A stretch of 64,000 nucleotides of DNA from Kovacikia minuta CCNUW1 (GCF_020091585.1 NZ_CP083582.1:1674001-1738000); one strand, 5' to 3'. Positions 36,346-44,835 are shown, counted from the first letter of the stretch. Notes: generated from the sequence alone by a model not told the origin. Translations and numbers: made by a program.

Positions 36346-37176
36346 ATGCCCACTACCGATCTTCTCTCTCTCCTCCAGTTTCCTTTCATGCAACGGGCGA
36401 TCGCAGCCGGGATTTTACTGGGGGTGTTATGTGGGCTGTTGGGTAGTTTCGTGACGCTCCGTCAGTTGTCGTTTTTTAGCCATGCAGTGGGGCACGCGGC
36501 ACTGGTGGGAATTGCAATGGGGGTGTTACTGCAACTCGACCCAACCTGGATGCTGCTCCCGTTTACATTGTTGTTTGGAATTGCGGTGCTCTATTTAATT
36601 GACCACACGGACCTGTGGAGTGACAGCATTTTGAATATCGCGCTGTCGGGAGCGCTGGCGATCGGAGTCATTTTGACCAGTTTTATCAAGGGGTATCGGG
36701 GCAGCTTGATGGGGGTGTTGTTTGGCGATATCCTTGCTGTTAATCCGACGGATTTGTGGCTAACTTCTTTGCTCCTGTTCGCAAGTGGTGCGATTCTATT
36801 CACAACTTTGCGCCAGCAAATTCTACTGACACTCAACCAGGCAGTTGCAAAGGTTCAGGGAGTTTCGGTTGAGTTTCACCGCTATCTATTTGTGGTGCTG
36901 TTGTCGCTAACGGTGGCAGTCTCAATTAAAGCTGTGGGAATTCTGCTGGTGAATGCGTTTTTAGTCATCCCGGCTGCAACCGCCAAGCTCATGAGCCAAC
37001 AGTTTTCACCCTACCTGATCATTTCGATGATTCTGGGAGCCGTGAGTAGCATTGCAGGAATGCTGTTATCTGGACTGATGAATTTTCCCTCCGGCCCCAG
37101 TATTGTGCTTGTGCAATTTGCTTGCTTTTTGTTGGTATTTGGAGCAGGAAAACTCCTAGGAACAAGAACAAAATAA
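36346..37176 (+). CDS. znuB: zinc ABC transporter permease
   Basis: The start is taken at the ATG at 36346 (MPTTDLLSLLQFPFMQRA); an upstream in-frame extension would be translated from repeat DNA and is proline-rich, unlike the family. The 276-residue ABC-3 permease has about eight membrane spans, with the family segment GLLGSFVTLRQLSFFSHAVGHAALVG near residue 35 and SIKAVGILLVNAFLVIPAATAKL later. The start lacks a good ribosome binding site because the repeat array occupies that position, which may weaken expression relative to znuA. Last gene of the operon. Confidence 0.9.
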   Translation: MPTTDLLSLLQFPFMQRAIAAGILLGVLCGLLGSFVTLRQLSFFSHAVGHAALVGIAMGVLLQLDPTWMLLPFTLLFGIAVLYLIDHTDLWSDSILNIALSGALAIGVILTSFIKGYRGSLMGVLFGDILAVNPTDLWLTSLLLFASGAILFTTLRQQILLTLNQAVAKVQGVSVEFHRYLFVVLLSLTVAVSIKAVGILLVNAFLVIPAATAKLMSQQFSPYLIISMILGAVSSIAGMLLSGLMNFPSGPSIVLVQFACFLLVFGAGKLLGTRTK

Positions 37177-37250
37177 AGTCGGTAATTTTTAGGGGCTTAG
37201 CTCAGGCAAAAACCTTTGCCATAGCCGCAAGCATCTCTACCGAATGCTAA

Positions 37251-37606
37251 GAGGGTGTTTGAAAAGTCCTACTGTCGGTAGCAAAGATGCGATCCCCCTA
37301 AGTCCCCCTTAATCAGGGGGACTTTAAGCCTGTTTCCCCCCTTTTTAAGCTACGGTGTACACACAAGTCGATCGCTGATTCGTTTTCCGAAAACCTGATC
37401 CTCCACAACCTTGATTTCTCGTTGCCGGTTCTCAATAAGCCGAGATTATTGAGATTTCAGCCAATTTCCAAAGTTGAGGCAGAGCAAGGGTTTCAGGACT
37501 TGTGTTCACAGATTTCCGACTTGTGTGTACACGGTAGCCTTTTTAAGGGGGTTAGGGGGATCTCTGAGTGTTGCATCTTACAGTCCATACCTTTTCAAAC
37601 ATCCTC
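37251..37606. mobile_element. outer MITE-like element, IS5 type, inserted in repeat A
   Basis: The ends GAGGGTGTTTGAAAAG and CTTTTCAAACATCCTC are inverted repeats (15 of 16). TAA at 37248-37250 and 37607-37609 is a target duplication in the TNA/YTAR style of IS5 elements. Without the inner insertion it is about 158 bases, near the length of the 149-base element at 19278-19426, and both contain CCCCCTTA/TTAGGGGG hairpin sequence. Confidence 0.75.
37349..37538. mobile_element. inner MITE-like element inserted in the outer one
   Basis: The 190-base unit has 22-base terminal inverted repeats with one mismatch (GTGTACACACAAGTCG at the inner part; ends GCTAC/GTAGC) and is flanked by the eight-base duplication CTTTTTAA at 37341-37348 and 37539-37546. 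No coding capacity. The ends do not match the IS elements in this window, so the parent transposase is elsewhere or unknown. Confidence 0.75.
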
Positions 37607-37734
37607 TAAGCCCTGACGACTGGAATCGTCGGTATTATTTAATTCAAGCTCCTGTGGAGAACCGAAAGGTTTGAGTTTGAGGTTTGAATCTCTTCTGTTC
37701 CCTACCTGCCCTTCTGCTTCTGCCTTTCTGCCTT

Positions 37735-38211
37735 CTAAAAGAGTTCCCGTAGACGCTTCAGAGCTGCTGTAATCTGTTGTGTTTCCGCGTCCGTTAGGTG
37801 CCCCAGTCGTTCCTTTAAGTGGTGAATGTGGCTAGGGAAGACGGATTCAAACACCCGTTCCCCCTCTGGTGTCAGGACGATAATGAAGCAACGACGGTTT
37901 TCAGGGGGAACTTCACGCCGGACGAGACCTTTTTGCTCCAATCGATCCACGATTCCGGTCAGGGTTCCTTTGGTTACCAGCGTTTTTTCGGCAAGCTGAC
38001 CCATCATCATGCCGGATGTGTTTCCTAAGGTGCAAATCACATCAAATTGGGGAGCGGTCAAGCCCAGTTCCCGGATATTTTCCTCACTGTAGGCAGAAAA
38101 TGCCTGGTAGGTGCGAACCAGCTCGCGCACAACTGCCATAAAAGGCTCTTTGGCAGCTTTTTGTGTTGGTGTTAGTGATTCTGATTGAAGTTTAGTAACC
38201 ACTTGTTTCAT
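37735..38211 (-). CDS. MarR-family transcriptional regulator
   Basis: A 158-residue winged-helix regulator with an N-terminal dimerisation helix, the LGLTAPQFDVICTLGNTSG region, the recognition segment MMGQLAEKTLVTKGTLTGIVDRLEQKGLV, and the wing VPPENRRCFIIVLTPEGE, then a long C-terminal helix pair. Typical MarR length. Divergent from the succinic semialdehyde dehydrogenase gene across a 437-base spacer, so it may regulate that gene, itself, or both; no effector can be named. Confidence 0.88.
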   Translation of the reverse strand: MKQVVTKLQSESLTPTQKAAKEPFMAVVRELVRTYQAFSAYSEENIRELGLTAPQFDVICTLGNTSGMMMGQLAEKTLVTKGTLTGIVDRLEQKGLVRREVPPENRRCFIIVLTPEGERVFESVFPSHIHHLKERLGHLTDAETQQITAALKRLRELF

Positions 38212-38648
38212 TTTTTTCTGTAATGGGGCTTTTATTTACTGAAATAGTACGATGGAAAATATTACTAACACAAACAATTATTTTGATCATAGCAAGTTTT
38301 CCTCAACGATTACAAAATGCTGTAGCTAGAGGGAGTTAGAAGTTGCAGTGTCTAGAATGGATCTTTAGGAGGCGCGGGAAATTGGAAATTAAGAATTGAG
38401 AATTAACGATTAAAAATTACGTTGAGTACAAGCTGAGCTTAGAAGTGAAGCGTTCGGCAGTTTAGTCTTTGGCTCCGTCAGGGGAAATCCTTTCCCAACT
38501 GCTTCTTTCGTAAAAGGTTTGATATCTTGTACAAGACACAAATTAAAAATGGTCAATGAACTTTGAGCCGCAGCTTTAATTTTGTAATTTTGCATTTTTA
38601 ATTCTTAATTTTTAACTCTTGATTGGAAGCAAGTAATGGAGAACGGGA
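38212..38648. promoter_or_regulatory. divergent spacer between the MarR gene and the SSADH gene
   Basis: A/T-rich 437-base region. Near the MarR gene an imperfect inverted pair (TAGTACGATGGAAAATATTACTAAC, read in parts) might be its operator. From about 38380 to 38620 runs of AATTAAGAATTGAGAATT-like words fill the space. No gene supported. Confidence 0.4.
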
Positions 38649-40013
38649 ATGGGAATCGCTACGGTTAACCCGACAAATGGAGAGTTAATTCAGTCATTCG
38701 ACCCCCTAACTGAGGCGGAAATTGAGCAGAAGTTGGCGCGGGCGCAGGTGGCGTTTGAGCAGTATCGCCGATCGCCCTTTGCCCAGCGATCGCAATGGAT
38801 GAACCAGGCTGCCGAAATTTTGGACGCGCGCAAGGAAGAGTTTGGCAAACTCATGACCCTGGAAATGGGCAAAACCCTGAAGTCGGCGATCGCTGAAGTG
38901 GAAAAGTGTGCCCTGGTCTGCCGCTACTACGCTGAACATGCCGAGCAATTTTTAGCTGATGTACCCGCTCAAACCGATGCCAGTAACAGTTTCGTTCGCT
39001 ACCAACCGTTAGGCGCAGTACTTGCCGTGATGCCCTGGAATTTTCCATTCTGGCAGGTGTTTCGGTTTGCAGCTCCCGCTTTGATGGCGGGAAATGTGGG
39101 GTTACTCAAACATGCATCCAATGTGCCCCAGTGTGCCTTGGCGATCGAACAGATTTTTCAGCAAGCGGGCTTTCCTGCGGGGGTGTTTCAAACCTTGCTG
39201 ATTGGTGCAGAGAAGGTTGCTGCGTTGATGTCCGACGATCGAATTAAAGCCGCAACGCTAACGGGTAGCGAACCGGCTGGAGCCAGTCTTGCCGCTGCAT
39301 CCGGGAAGGAAATTAAGAAAGTAGTGCTAGAACTGGGGGGCAGTGATCCGTTTGTCGTTCTACCCAGCGCAAACCTGGAAGCTGCGGTATCGACGGCGGT
39401 AACAGCCCGCATGCTAAATAACGGGCAATCGTGCATTGCTGCCAAGCGGTTTATTGTGGTGGGCGAAATTGCCGATGAATTTGAAACGCGTCTGGTTGAG
39501 AAATACAAAGCCTTGCAGGTGGGCGATCCAATGTTGCCAGATACGGATATCGGTCCCCTGGCAACTCCTGCCATCTTGAAGGATCTAGTGCACCAGGTGC
39601 AGGCTGGAATTAGCCAGGGGGCAAGGGTTTTAGTCGGTGGGCAACTCCTGGAAGGAGCGGGTAACTACTATCCCCCAACCATTCTGACGGATATTCCCCT
39701 GGATAGCGAAATTGCCCAGGAAGAATTTTTTGGTCCCGTGGCAATGCTCTTTCGGGTGCCGGATATTGAGTCTGCGATTCACCTGGCAAACAACATACCG
39801 TTTGGGCTGGGAGCCAGTGCCTGGACGAATGACGCGGCAGAACGGGAACGGTTGATTAATGAACTGGAAGCCGGGGCAGTTTTCATCAATGGGTTGGTCA
39901 AATCCGATCCGCGTTTACCCTTTGGGGGCATTAAGCGATCGGGGTTTGGGAGGGAACTAGGTATCCAGGGCATCCACGAGTTTGTCAACATTAAAACGGT
40001 TTGGATTAAGTAA
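38649..40013 (+). CDS. NAD(P)-dependent succinate-semialdehyde dehydrogenase
   Basis: The 454-residue aldehyde dehydrogenase oxidises succinic semialdehyde to succinate. It has the motif PWNFPFWQVFRFAAPALMAGN, the NAD-binding TLTGSEPAGASLAA, the general-base Glu in VVLELGGSDPFVVL, and the nucleophile Cys in NNGQSCIAAKRFIV. It lies 174 bases upstream of the 2-oxoglutarate decarboxylase gene on the same strand. The same pair in Synechococcus PCC 7002 (A2771/A2770) and Synechocystis completes the TCA cycle, so this gene is almost certainly the SSADH of that shunt. Confidence 0.92.
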   Translation: MGIATVNPTNGELIQSFDPLTEAEIEQKLARAQVAFEQYRRSPFAQRSQWMNQAAEILDARKEEFGKLMTLEMGKTLKSAIAEVEKCALVCRYYAEHAEQFLADVPAQTDASNSFVRYQPLGAVLAVMPWNFPFWQVFRFAAPALMAGNVGLLKHASNVPQCALAIEQIFQQAGFPAGVFQTLLIGAEKVAALMSDDRIKAATLTGSEPAGASLAAASGKEIKKVVLELGGSDPFVVLPSANLEAAVSTAVTARMLNNGQSCIAAKRFIVVGEIADEFETRLVEKYKALQVGDPMLPDTDIGPLATPAILKDLVHQVQAGISQGARVLVGGQLLEGAGNYYPPTILTDIPLDSEIAQEEFFGPVAMLFRVPDIESAIHLANNIPFGLGASAWTNDAAERERLINELEAGAVFINGLVKSDPRLPFGGIKRSGFGRELGIQGIHEFVNIKTVWIK

Positions 40014-40187
40014 AAAATTGCTGCTCCAAAGCAAATCCGTCACAATCGAACTGAATCCTTGACGTTAGAAGTGGACAATTAGGCAGGAATGCATTTCTTA
40101 CAAAATGAGTGGTGATAAAGCGTGTTTCATGTTGATGGGAAGAATAGTGGCAGGGGCAATATTCATTGTTAGTGAAGGGGTACGATT

Positions 40188-41834
40188 ATGGGCGAAATGA
40201 ATACGGCTGAACTACTTGTTCGCTGTTTAGAGAATGAGGGAGTTCGCTATGTGTTTGGTTTACCGGGTGAGGAGAATCTGCATGTCCTGGAAGCACTGAG
40301 CCATTCTTCGATTCAGTTCATCACCACTCGCCATGAGCAAGGGGCGGCATTCATGGCAGATGTTTACGGTCGGTTAACCGGCAAAGCAGGGGTGTGTTTG
40401 TCTACCCTGGGGCCAGGGGCAACAAATTTGATGACAGGGGTCGCGGATGCCAATCTGGATCGCGCACCGCTGGTTGCAATCACGGGGCAGGTGGGAACCG
40501 ATCGCATGCACATCGAGTCCCATCAGTACCTTGACCTGGTTGCCATGTTTGCGCCTGTAACCAAGTGGAACGCTCAGATCGTTCGTCCGACCAATACACC
40601 AGAGATTGTCCGTAAAGCCTTCAAAATTGCCCAATCGGAGAAACCGGGGGCAGTTCACATTGACCTGCCAGAAAATATCGCGGCGATGCCTGCTCCGGGC
40701 AAACCCCTGACTAAAGACAATAAGGAACGAACCTACGCTTCCTTCCAAAGTATTGAGAAGGCGGCAAATATTATTTCCCAGGCAGAAAATCCGTTAATTT
40801 TAGTGGGAAATGGGGCAATTCGCGATCATGCCAGTGAAATGCTGACGGATTTTGCCACCCGGCTCAATATTCCCGTGGCAAACACCTTTATGGGCAAAGG
40901 CGTGATCCGCTACACTCACCCCCTGGCAATGTGGGCGGTGGGTTTGCAACAGCGGGATTATATTAGCTGCGGATTCGATCGGGCAGATCTGGTGATTGCG
41001 ATCGGCTATGACCTGATTGAATACTCCCCCAAAAAATGGAACCCTGACGGAACGATTCCAATCATCCACATTGGGGCAACTCCTGCCGAGGTAGACAGCA
41101 GCTATATCCCATTGGTTGAAGTGGTCGGAGACATTGCCGACTCCTTAAAAGAGCTTTTGTACCGTGCCGATCGCACCGGTAAACCCGACCCCTACACCCT
41201 GGAACTGCGGGCGGATATCCGCGCCGATTACGTGCAGTATGCCAAGGATGATGGATTCCCCATCAAACCTCAAAAAATCATTTACGATTTACGCCAGGTC
41301 ATGGGTCCAGACGATATCGTAATTTCCGATGTGGGTGCCCACAAGATGTGGATGGCACGCCATTATCACTGCGAACGTCCAAACACCTGCATCATTTCCA
41401 ATGGCTTTGCTGCGATGGGAATTGCAATTCCAGGGGCGATCGCGGCTAAACTCGTTCATCCTGAACAACGGATCGTCGCTGTCACCGGAGACGGTGGTTT
41501 CATGATGAACTGTCAGGAACTGGAAACCGCGCTCCGGGTTGGCACCCCCTTCGTAACCCTGATCTTCAACGATGGTGGCTATGGTTTGATTGAGTGGAAG
41601 CAAGTCAACCATTTCGGGCACTCCACGTTCATTAAGTTTGGCAACCCTGATTTTGTCAAACTGGCAGAAAGCATGGGCTTAAAGGGCTACCGGGTAGAAT
41701 CCTGCATGGATCTAATTCCGATGCTAAAAGATGCCCTGGAACAGGATGTTCCGACCGTTATCGACTGTCCCGTAGATTACCAGGAAAATCTCCGATTTAC
41801 CCAACGGGCTGGGGATTTGAGCTGTGCGATTTAG
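40188..41834 (+). CDS. 2-oxoglutarate decarboxylase (acetolactate-synthase-like, ThDP-dependent)
   Basis: The 548-residue ThDP enzyme is usually auto-annotated as acetolactate synthase large subunit, but its sequence (MNTAELLVRCLENEGVRYVFGLPGEENLHVLEAL in parts, then THDR-like TGQVGTDRMHIESHQYLDLVAMFAPVTKW) and pairing with SSADH match the cyanobacterial 2-oxoglutarate decarboxylase described in Synechococcus PCC 7002. It converts 2-oxoglutarate to succinic semialdehyde and CO2. The catalytic Glu is in TRHEQGAAFMAD; the ThDP/Mg motif is GDGGFMMNCQELETALRVGTPFVTLIFND. Full length. Confidence 0.9.
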   Translation: MGEMNTAELLVRCLENEGVRYVFGLPGEENLHVLEALSHSSIQFITTRHEQGAAFMADVYGRLTGKAGVCLSTLGPGATNLMTGVADANLDRAPLVAITGQVGTDRMHIESHQYLDLVAMFAPVTKWNAQIVRPTNTPEIVRKAFKIAQSEKPGAVHIDLPENIAAMPAPGKPLTKDNKERTYASFQSIEKAANIISQAENPLILVGNGAIRDHASEMLTDFATRLNIPVANTFMGKGVIRYTHPLAMWAVGLQQRDYISCGFDRADLVIAIGYDLIEYSPKKWNPDGTIPIIHIGATPAEVDSSYIPLVEVVGDIADSLKELLYRADRTGKPDPYTLELRADIRADYVQYAKDDGFPIKPQKIIYDLRQVMGPDDIVISDVGAHKMWMARHYHCERPNTCIISNGFAAMGIAIPGAIAAKLVHPEQRIVAVTGDGGFMMNCQELETALRVGTPFVTLIFNDGGYGLIEWKQVNHFGHSTFIKFGNPDFVKLAESMGLKGYRVESCMDLIPMLKDALEQDVPTVIDCPVDYQENLRFTQRAGDLSCAI

Positions 41835-41899
41835 GGAAAGGGGGAAGGAATAAAGGCAGGGGGCAGAAGGAGAAGGGAAGAGGGGGCAGTGTTCGTTTT

Positions 41900-41932
41900 A
41901 GACCTCCAGGATTTTGAAAACCTTGGAGGTCT
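41900..41932. repeat. AGACCTCCA hairpin repeat
   Basis: AGACCTCCAGG and CCTTGGAGGTCT form a stem around TTTTGAAAA. This is a widespread cyanobacterial intergenic palindrome; here it sits between converging genes and may act as a terminator for both. Confidence 0.6.
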
Positions 41933-41985
41933 GGGACTCGTCCCCTATCCCTCATTCTTTATCCCTTTCCTCCCCCTCGCTCATT

Positions 41986-43030
41986 TCACGCTCTGGCTGC
42001 AAACCCGACGAGGTTCAACTCAACAGCATTGTTCTTGACCGTGCCAAGCAGGCTGGCGGCTCCGGTGGTCAGGTCAATGGTGTAGAGGGATGAACCTGTG
42101 GCGGCATAGGCGGTGTTGACGCCATTTTCGGTGACGATATTGAACCCATTGGTCGCCCTAAAATCGACTCCGAGGGCACCCACCCGAATTTGGGTACCCA
42201 TGTTGGGTGGTCGTTGGATGAACAATTCATCTGTATCTGAGTTGATGCCATATTGGGTGGTTGCTGTAGCACCCGCGAATTTGTTGGTATAAGCCGTTGC
42301 GGTGATGGAGGTCGTGTCCCCATTCAGGTTGCCGTCGATCTGAACTCCATCCGTTGTCAGGTCGGCATCAACGATCGCCCCTGTATCAGGGTTAATCCGC
42401 AGGTTTTGTCCGGCATCACTCACCACCCGAATCCGATCGACCGTGGGGTTAAAGTCAACCCCAAAATTTTTGCGCACTTAATGCAACAGCAAACGGATCG
42501 CCAACCTGGGTTGCTTTGCCTGTGGTGTAATCGATCGTATACAACCGATTACTGCTGCCGACAGCAAACAAATCGCCCGTATTGGGTCGAAAATCCACGC
42601 CAAGCAATTTTTCGTGGCGTTGTAGCCCGGTTACTTTGACCTTCGTGACGTTATCGAGATCGCCAGAGTTGAAGAATGCCAGTGTGTGATTGCTGGTTAC
42701 ACCCACAAACTCAGCCGTTGCCGGGTTGGGAGCCGGGGAATGAGGATTAAACCGATCGACAATCTTGTCAATTAGTTGAGACAGTTTACCTGAGTCAGTG
42801 GAAATGCCAATTTGCTTCAAGAAACGAGTCAATTTAGAAACATTGATTTCACCTTCAGATCCGACAAATTCTTCCTGAAAACTACTTCGACCAGTCAGCG
42901 CAGAATAGATAGAATCAACACTGTTGTTGGGGATTAGATCCGAGAGAACAGTTCTGCTGCCTGATTTGCTTATGCTGCTGGGGTAGCAACCACTTTCTAC
43001 ATTGAAACTGTTAATTGATGGATTAGCCAT
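41986..43030 (-). pseudogene. DUF4394 protein, split by a +1 frameshift
   Basis: The two frames (43030 to about 42473, then about 42472 to 41986) make one protein of about 347 residues if one base near 42472 is removed, joining AVALSA to KNFGVDFNPTVDRIRVVS. The first 90 residues are Ser/Asn-rich with a possible helical segment (VSKLTRFLKQIGISTDSGKLSQLIDKIVDRF). The rest is a DUF4394 beta-propeller-like domain with repeating GVDFRPNTGDLFAVGSSNRLYTID units. No signal peptide is visible. It is divergent from the ECF sigma gene, which may control it. Confidence 0.8.
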
Positions 43031-43084
43031 TACTCAACACCTGGTTCAATCTAGGCTGGACAGATTGATTACGGGTGACCTTTG

Positions 43085-43120
43085 AAACTGGATGCATTTC
43101 TTTAAAGATGCATCCAGTTT
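43085..43120. promoter_or_regulatory. perfect 13-base inverted repeat between DUF4394 and sigma genes
   Basis: AAACTGGATGCAT and ATGCATCCAGTTT enclose TTCTTTAAAG. The site is 55 bases upstream of the DUF4394 start and 135 upstream of the sigma factor start. It could be an operator for either gene or a transcription barrier between them. Confidence 0.5.
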
Positions 43121-43254
43121 GCTTTTCCAGTCGTATCAATTCAAGTTCAGCGCAAAAAGGGGGCGTCATAAAAGTAAAACTTTGCGAGGAAGGATACATT
43201 TGCTGCGGTAAATCGAGTAAAGTTCGCATGGGCAACATCTAATCCTTTAAGGTC

Positions 43255-43845
43255 ATGGATTCTGAGCAATCTGGACACTCAGAGAAGAATCTTCCAACTC
43301 AGACTGATGCGGAGTTATTTCTGGCGTTAAAGGGTGGTCAGACTATTGCACTGGGCGTTCTTTACGATCGCCATGCAGGTTTAGTGTATGGGCTGGCTTA
43401 CAAAACTCTGGGCAACCCTCAGGAAGCGGAGGATCTCACTCAAGACATTTTTTTGACCCTCGCCAGAGGCGGTTCCTATGACCCTCGCCGGGGTTCTTTA
43501 AGGACGTTTCTGGCAATTCTGACCCGATCGCGGGCAATTGATCGGGTGCGATCGCGCAGCACAAAGCTGGCATTTTTGAGTCGTTGGAAATTGGGTGCAA
43601 GTGAGGAAACAACTGCTAACTCACCGCTAGAGCAAGCCTTTCAGGGGGAGCGATCGGAGGAAGTGAAAGCCGCTTTGGCACAATTGTCAGAAAGCCAACA
43701 ACAAATTCTGAAAATGGCTTACTACGATGGCTTCAGCCAGTCGGAGATTGCCAAGCAATTAGAGGTGCCTTTGGGAACTGTAAAAGCGAGAGCGCGGCGA
43801 GGTCTGCTCAAACTTCGTGAAACGCTTACCGATTACGTTGGATAG
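43255..43845 (+). CDS. ECF-type sigma factor
   Basis: The 196-residue group 4 sigma factor directs RNA polymerase to a small regulon. Region 2 (LYDRHAGLVYGLAYKTLGNPQEAEDLTQDIFLTL, in parts, residues 38-75, then RGSLRTFLAILTRSRAIDRVRSR) and region 4 (LAQLSESQQQILKMAYYDGFSQSEIAKQLEVPLGTVKARARRGL, in parts, residues 140-185) are complete, with little between, as in SigK-like ECFs. The anti-sigma gene follows after eight bases. It is divergent from the DUF4394 gene. Confidence 0.93.
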   Translation: MDSEQSGHSEKNLPTQTDAELFLALKGGQTIALGVLYDRHAGLVYGLAYKTLGNPQEAEDLTQDIFLTLARGGSYDPRRGSLRTFLAILTRSRAIDRVRSRSTKLAFLSRWKLGASEETTANSPLEQAFQGERSEEVKAALAQLSESQQQILKMAYYDGFSQSEIAKQLEVPLGTVKARARRGLLKLRETLTDYVG

Positions 43846-43853
43846 TTACTACT

Positions 43854-44627
43854 ATGACGTTGCCGTTGTCTTCAGAACAGATAGAACAATTAATTGCAGG
43901 ATATGTCCTGGGCGATCTCGATGCGGATGAGGCAGCGGAATTTGAACAACTTCTGGCGCAAAACCCGGTGATCGTAGCGGAAATCGATCGGGTACAAAAA
44001 GCCCTTGAACTATCCCACGGTGCCCTCCCCGAAACACCCCCACCCCCATCCCTGCGTGCCAAAATCCTGGAGGATTACTCCCAACCCCTGCCAACCGTCA
44101 GGGGAAACGATGTCCCGTTGCACCCAACGCCACGCAGACGAGCTGTACCGTGGGGAAAGGTTGCAGGAGTTGCAGCAGCAGCGTTAATTGTGGCACTGGG
44201 AGTTAACAATTATCGTTTGTGGCAAGCACTCCAAACCACGCAGGCACAATTGCAACAGACCAATCCTCTGATTTATTCGCTGCAAGGAACAAAGGAGGCA
44301 ACTCAGGCATTGGGTACGGTTGTGGTCAATCCAAACAAGTTGGAAGGGGTGCTGAAGGTGGAGAATTTGCCTGCCCTGCCCCCTGATAAGGTTTATGTTA
44401 TGTGGACAGTGGTCGGAAAAAACACGCCTTATCAAACCGATGCTAAAGGAGCGATTTTGACCCAGGTGTTTAAGGTCGGCTCTGAGGGAAGTGCGTTTGA
44501 AAAAATCACGGTTCCTGAAGTTTATCGTTCTAGCCGTAATCTAATTTCCAAGGTCGCTGTCACAATGGAAAACGCTGCATCCCCCGAAAAACATGTGGGT
44601 CCGATCGTCATGGTGACAAACTTGTAA
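43854..44627 (+). CDS. RskA-type membrane anti-sigma factor
   Basis: The 257-residue protein has a cytoplasmic N-terminal domain (IEQLIAGYVLGDLDADEAAEFEQLLAQNP) typical of zinc-less anti-sigma domains, one membrane span near residues 103-120 (VAGVAAAALIVALGV) and an outer RskA domain (TVVVNPNKLEGVLKVENLPALPPDKVYVMWTV, in parts). It would hold the adjacent ECF sigma factor inactive until proteolysis. No HxxxCxxC zinc motif is present. Confidence 0.88.
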   Translation: MTLPLSSEQIEQLIAGYVLGDLDADEAAEFEQLLAQNPVIVAEIDRVQKALELSHGALPETPPPPSLRAKILEDYSQPLPTVRGNDVPLHPTPRRRAVPWGKVAGVAAAALIVALGVNNYRLWQALQTTQAQLQQTNPLIYSLQGTKEATQALGTVVVNPNKLEGVLKVENLPALPPDKVYVMWTVVGKNTPYQTDAKGAILTQVFKVGSEGSAFEKITVPEVYRSSRNLISKVAVTMENAASPEKHVGPIVMVTNL

Positions 44628-44679
44628 TTGCCTTCTGCTAAGGATCTCGGGTTGTGTTTCAGATCTGTGGGTGATAGCC

Positions 44680-44707
44680 GTAGAGACGTTCCGCCGGAAC
44701 GTCTCTA
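44680..44707. repeat. GTAGAGACGTTCC palindrome
   Basis: GTAGAGACGTTCC and GGAACGTCTCTAC are perfect inverted repeats around GC. This is a common dispersed palindrome of cyanobacteria. It lies just after the anti-sigma gene. Confidence 0.65.
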
Positions 44708-44776
44708 CAACATCCGAACAATATATCTAGAACATCACCAGGATCTAGAATTGAATAATAGCGGCAATTCCAGTAA

Positions 44777-44835
44777 GGGCTTAGGTTTCGGGCAAAAACC
44801 TTTGCGTAACCCATACAGTCATTGGCTTCGCGTCC
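44777..44835. repeat. dispersed repeat A, copy 3 (partial)
   Basis: GGGCTTAGG, then CGGGCAAAAACCTTTGC match the first 35 bases of copies 1 and 2; the right half is diverged and lacks the closing CTAAGCCC. Confidence 0.5.

Larger units (their letters stand above)
37192..37613. repeat. dispersed repeat A, copy 2, interrupted
   Basis: 37192-37250 matches the first 60 bases of copy 1 (19210-19274), up to CCGAATGCTAA; the final GCCC is at 37610-37613 beyond the inserted element. Joining the two parts restores GAATGCTAAGCCC. Confidence 0.75.
37177..37734. other. gene-free spacer filled with nested repeats
   Basis: Almost the whole 557-base spacer between znuB and the MarR gene (3' ends converge) consists of repeat A, interrupted by an outer mini-element, itself interrupted by an inner one. 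The last 110 bases hold ordinary spacer and short TTCTGCCTT words. Confidence 0.7.

Noticed and set aside
38410-38595. 61-residue open frame on the minus strand
   Set aside because: Lies in A/T-rich repeat-like spacer with no ribosome binding site or protein-like pattern.
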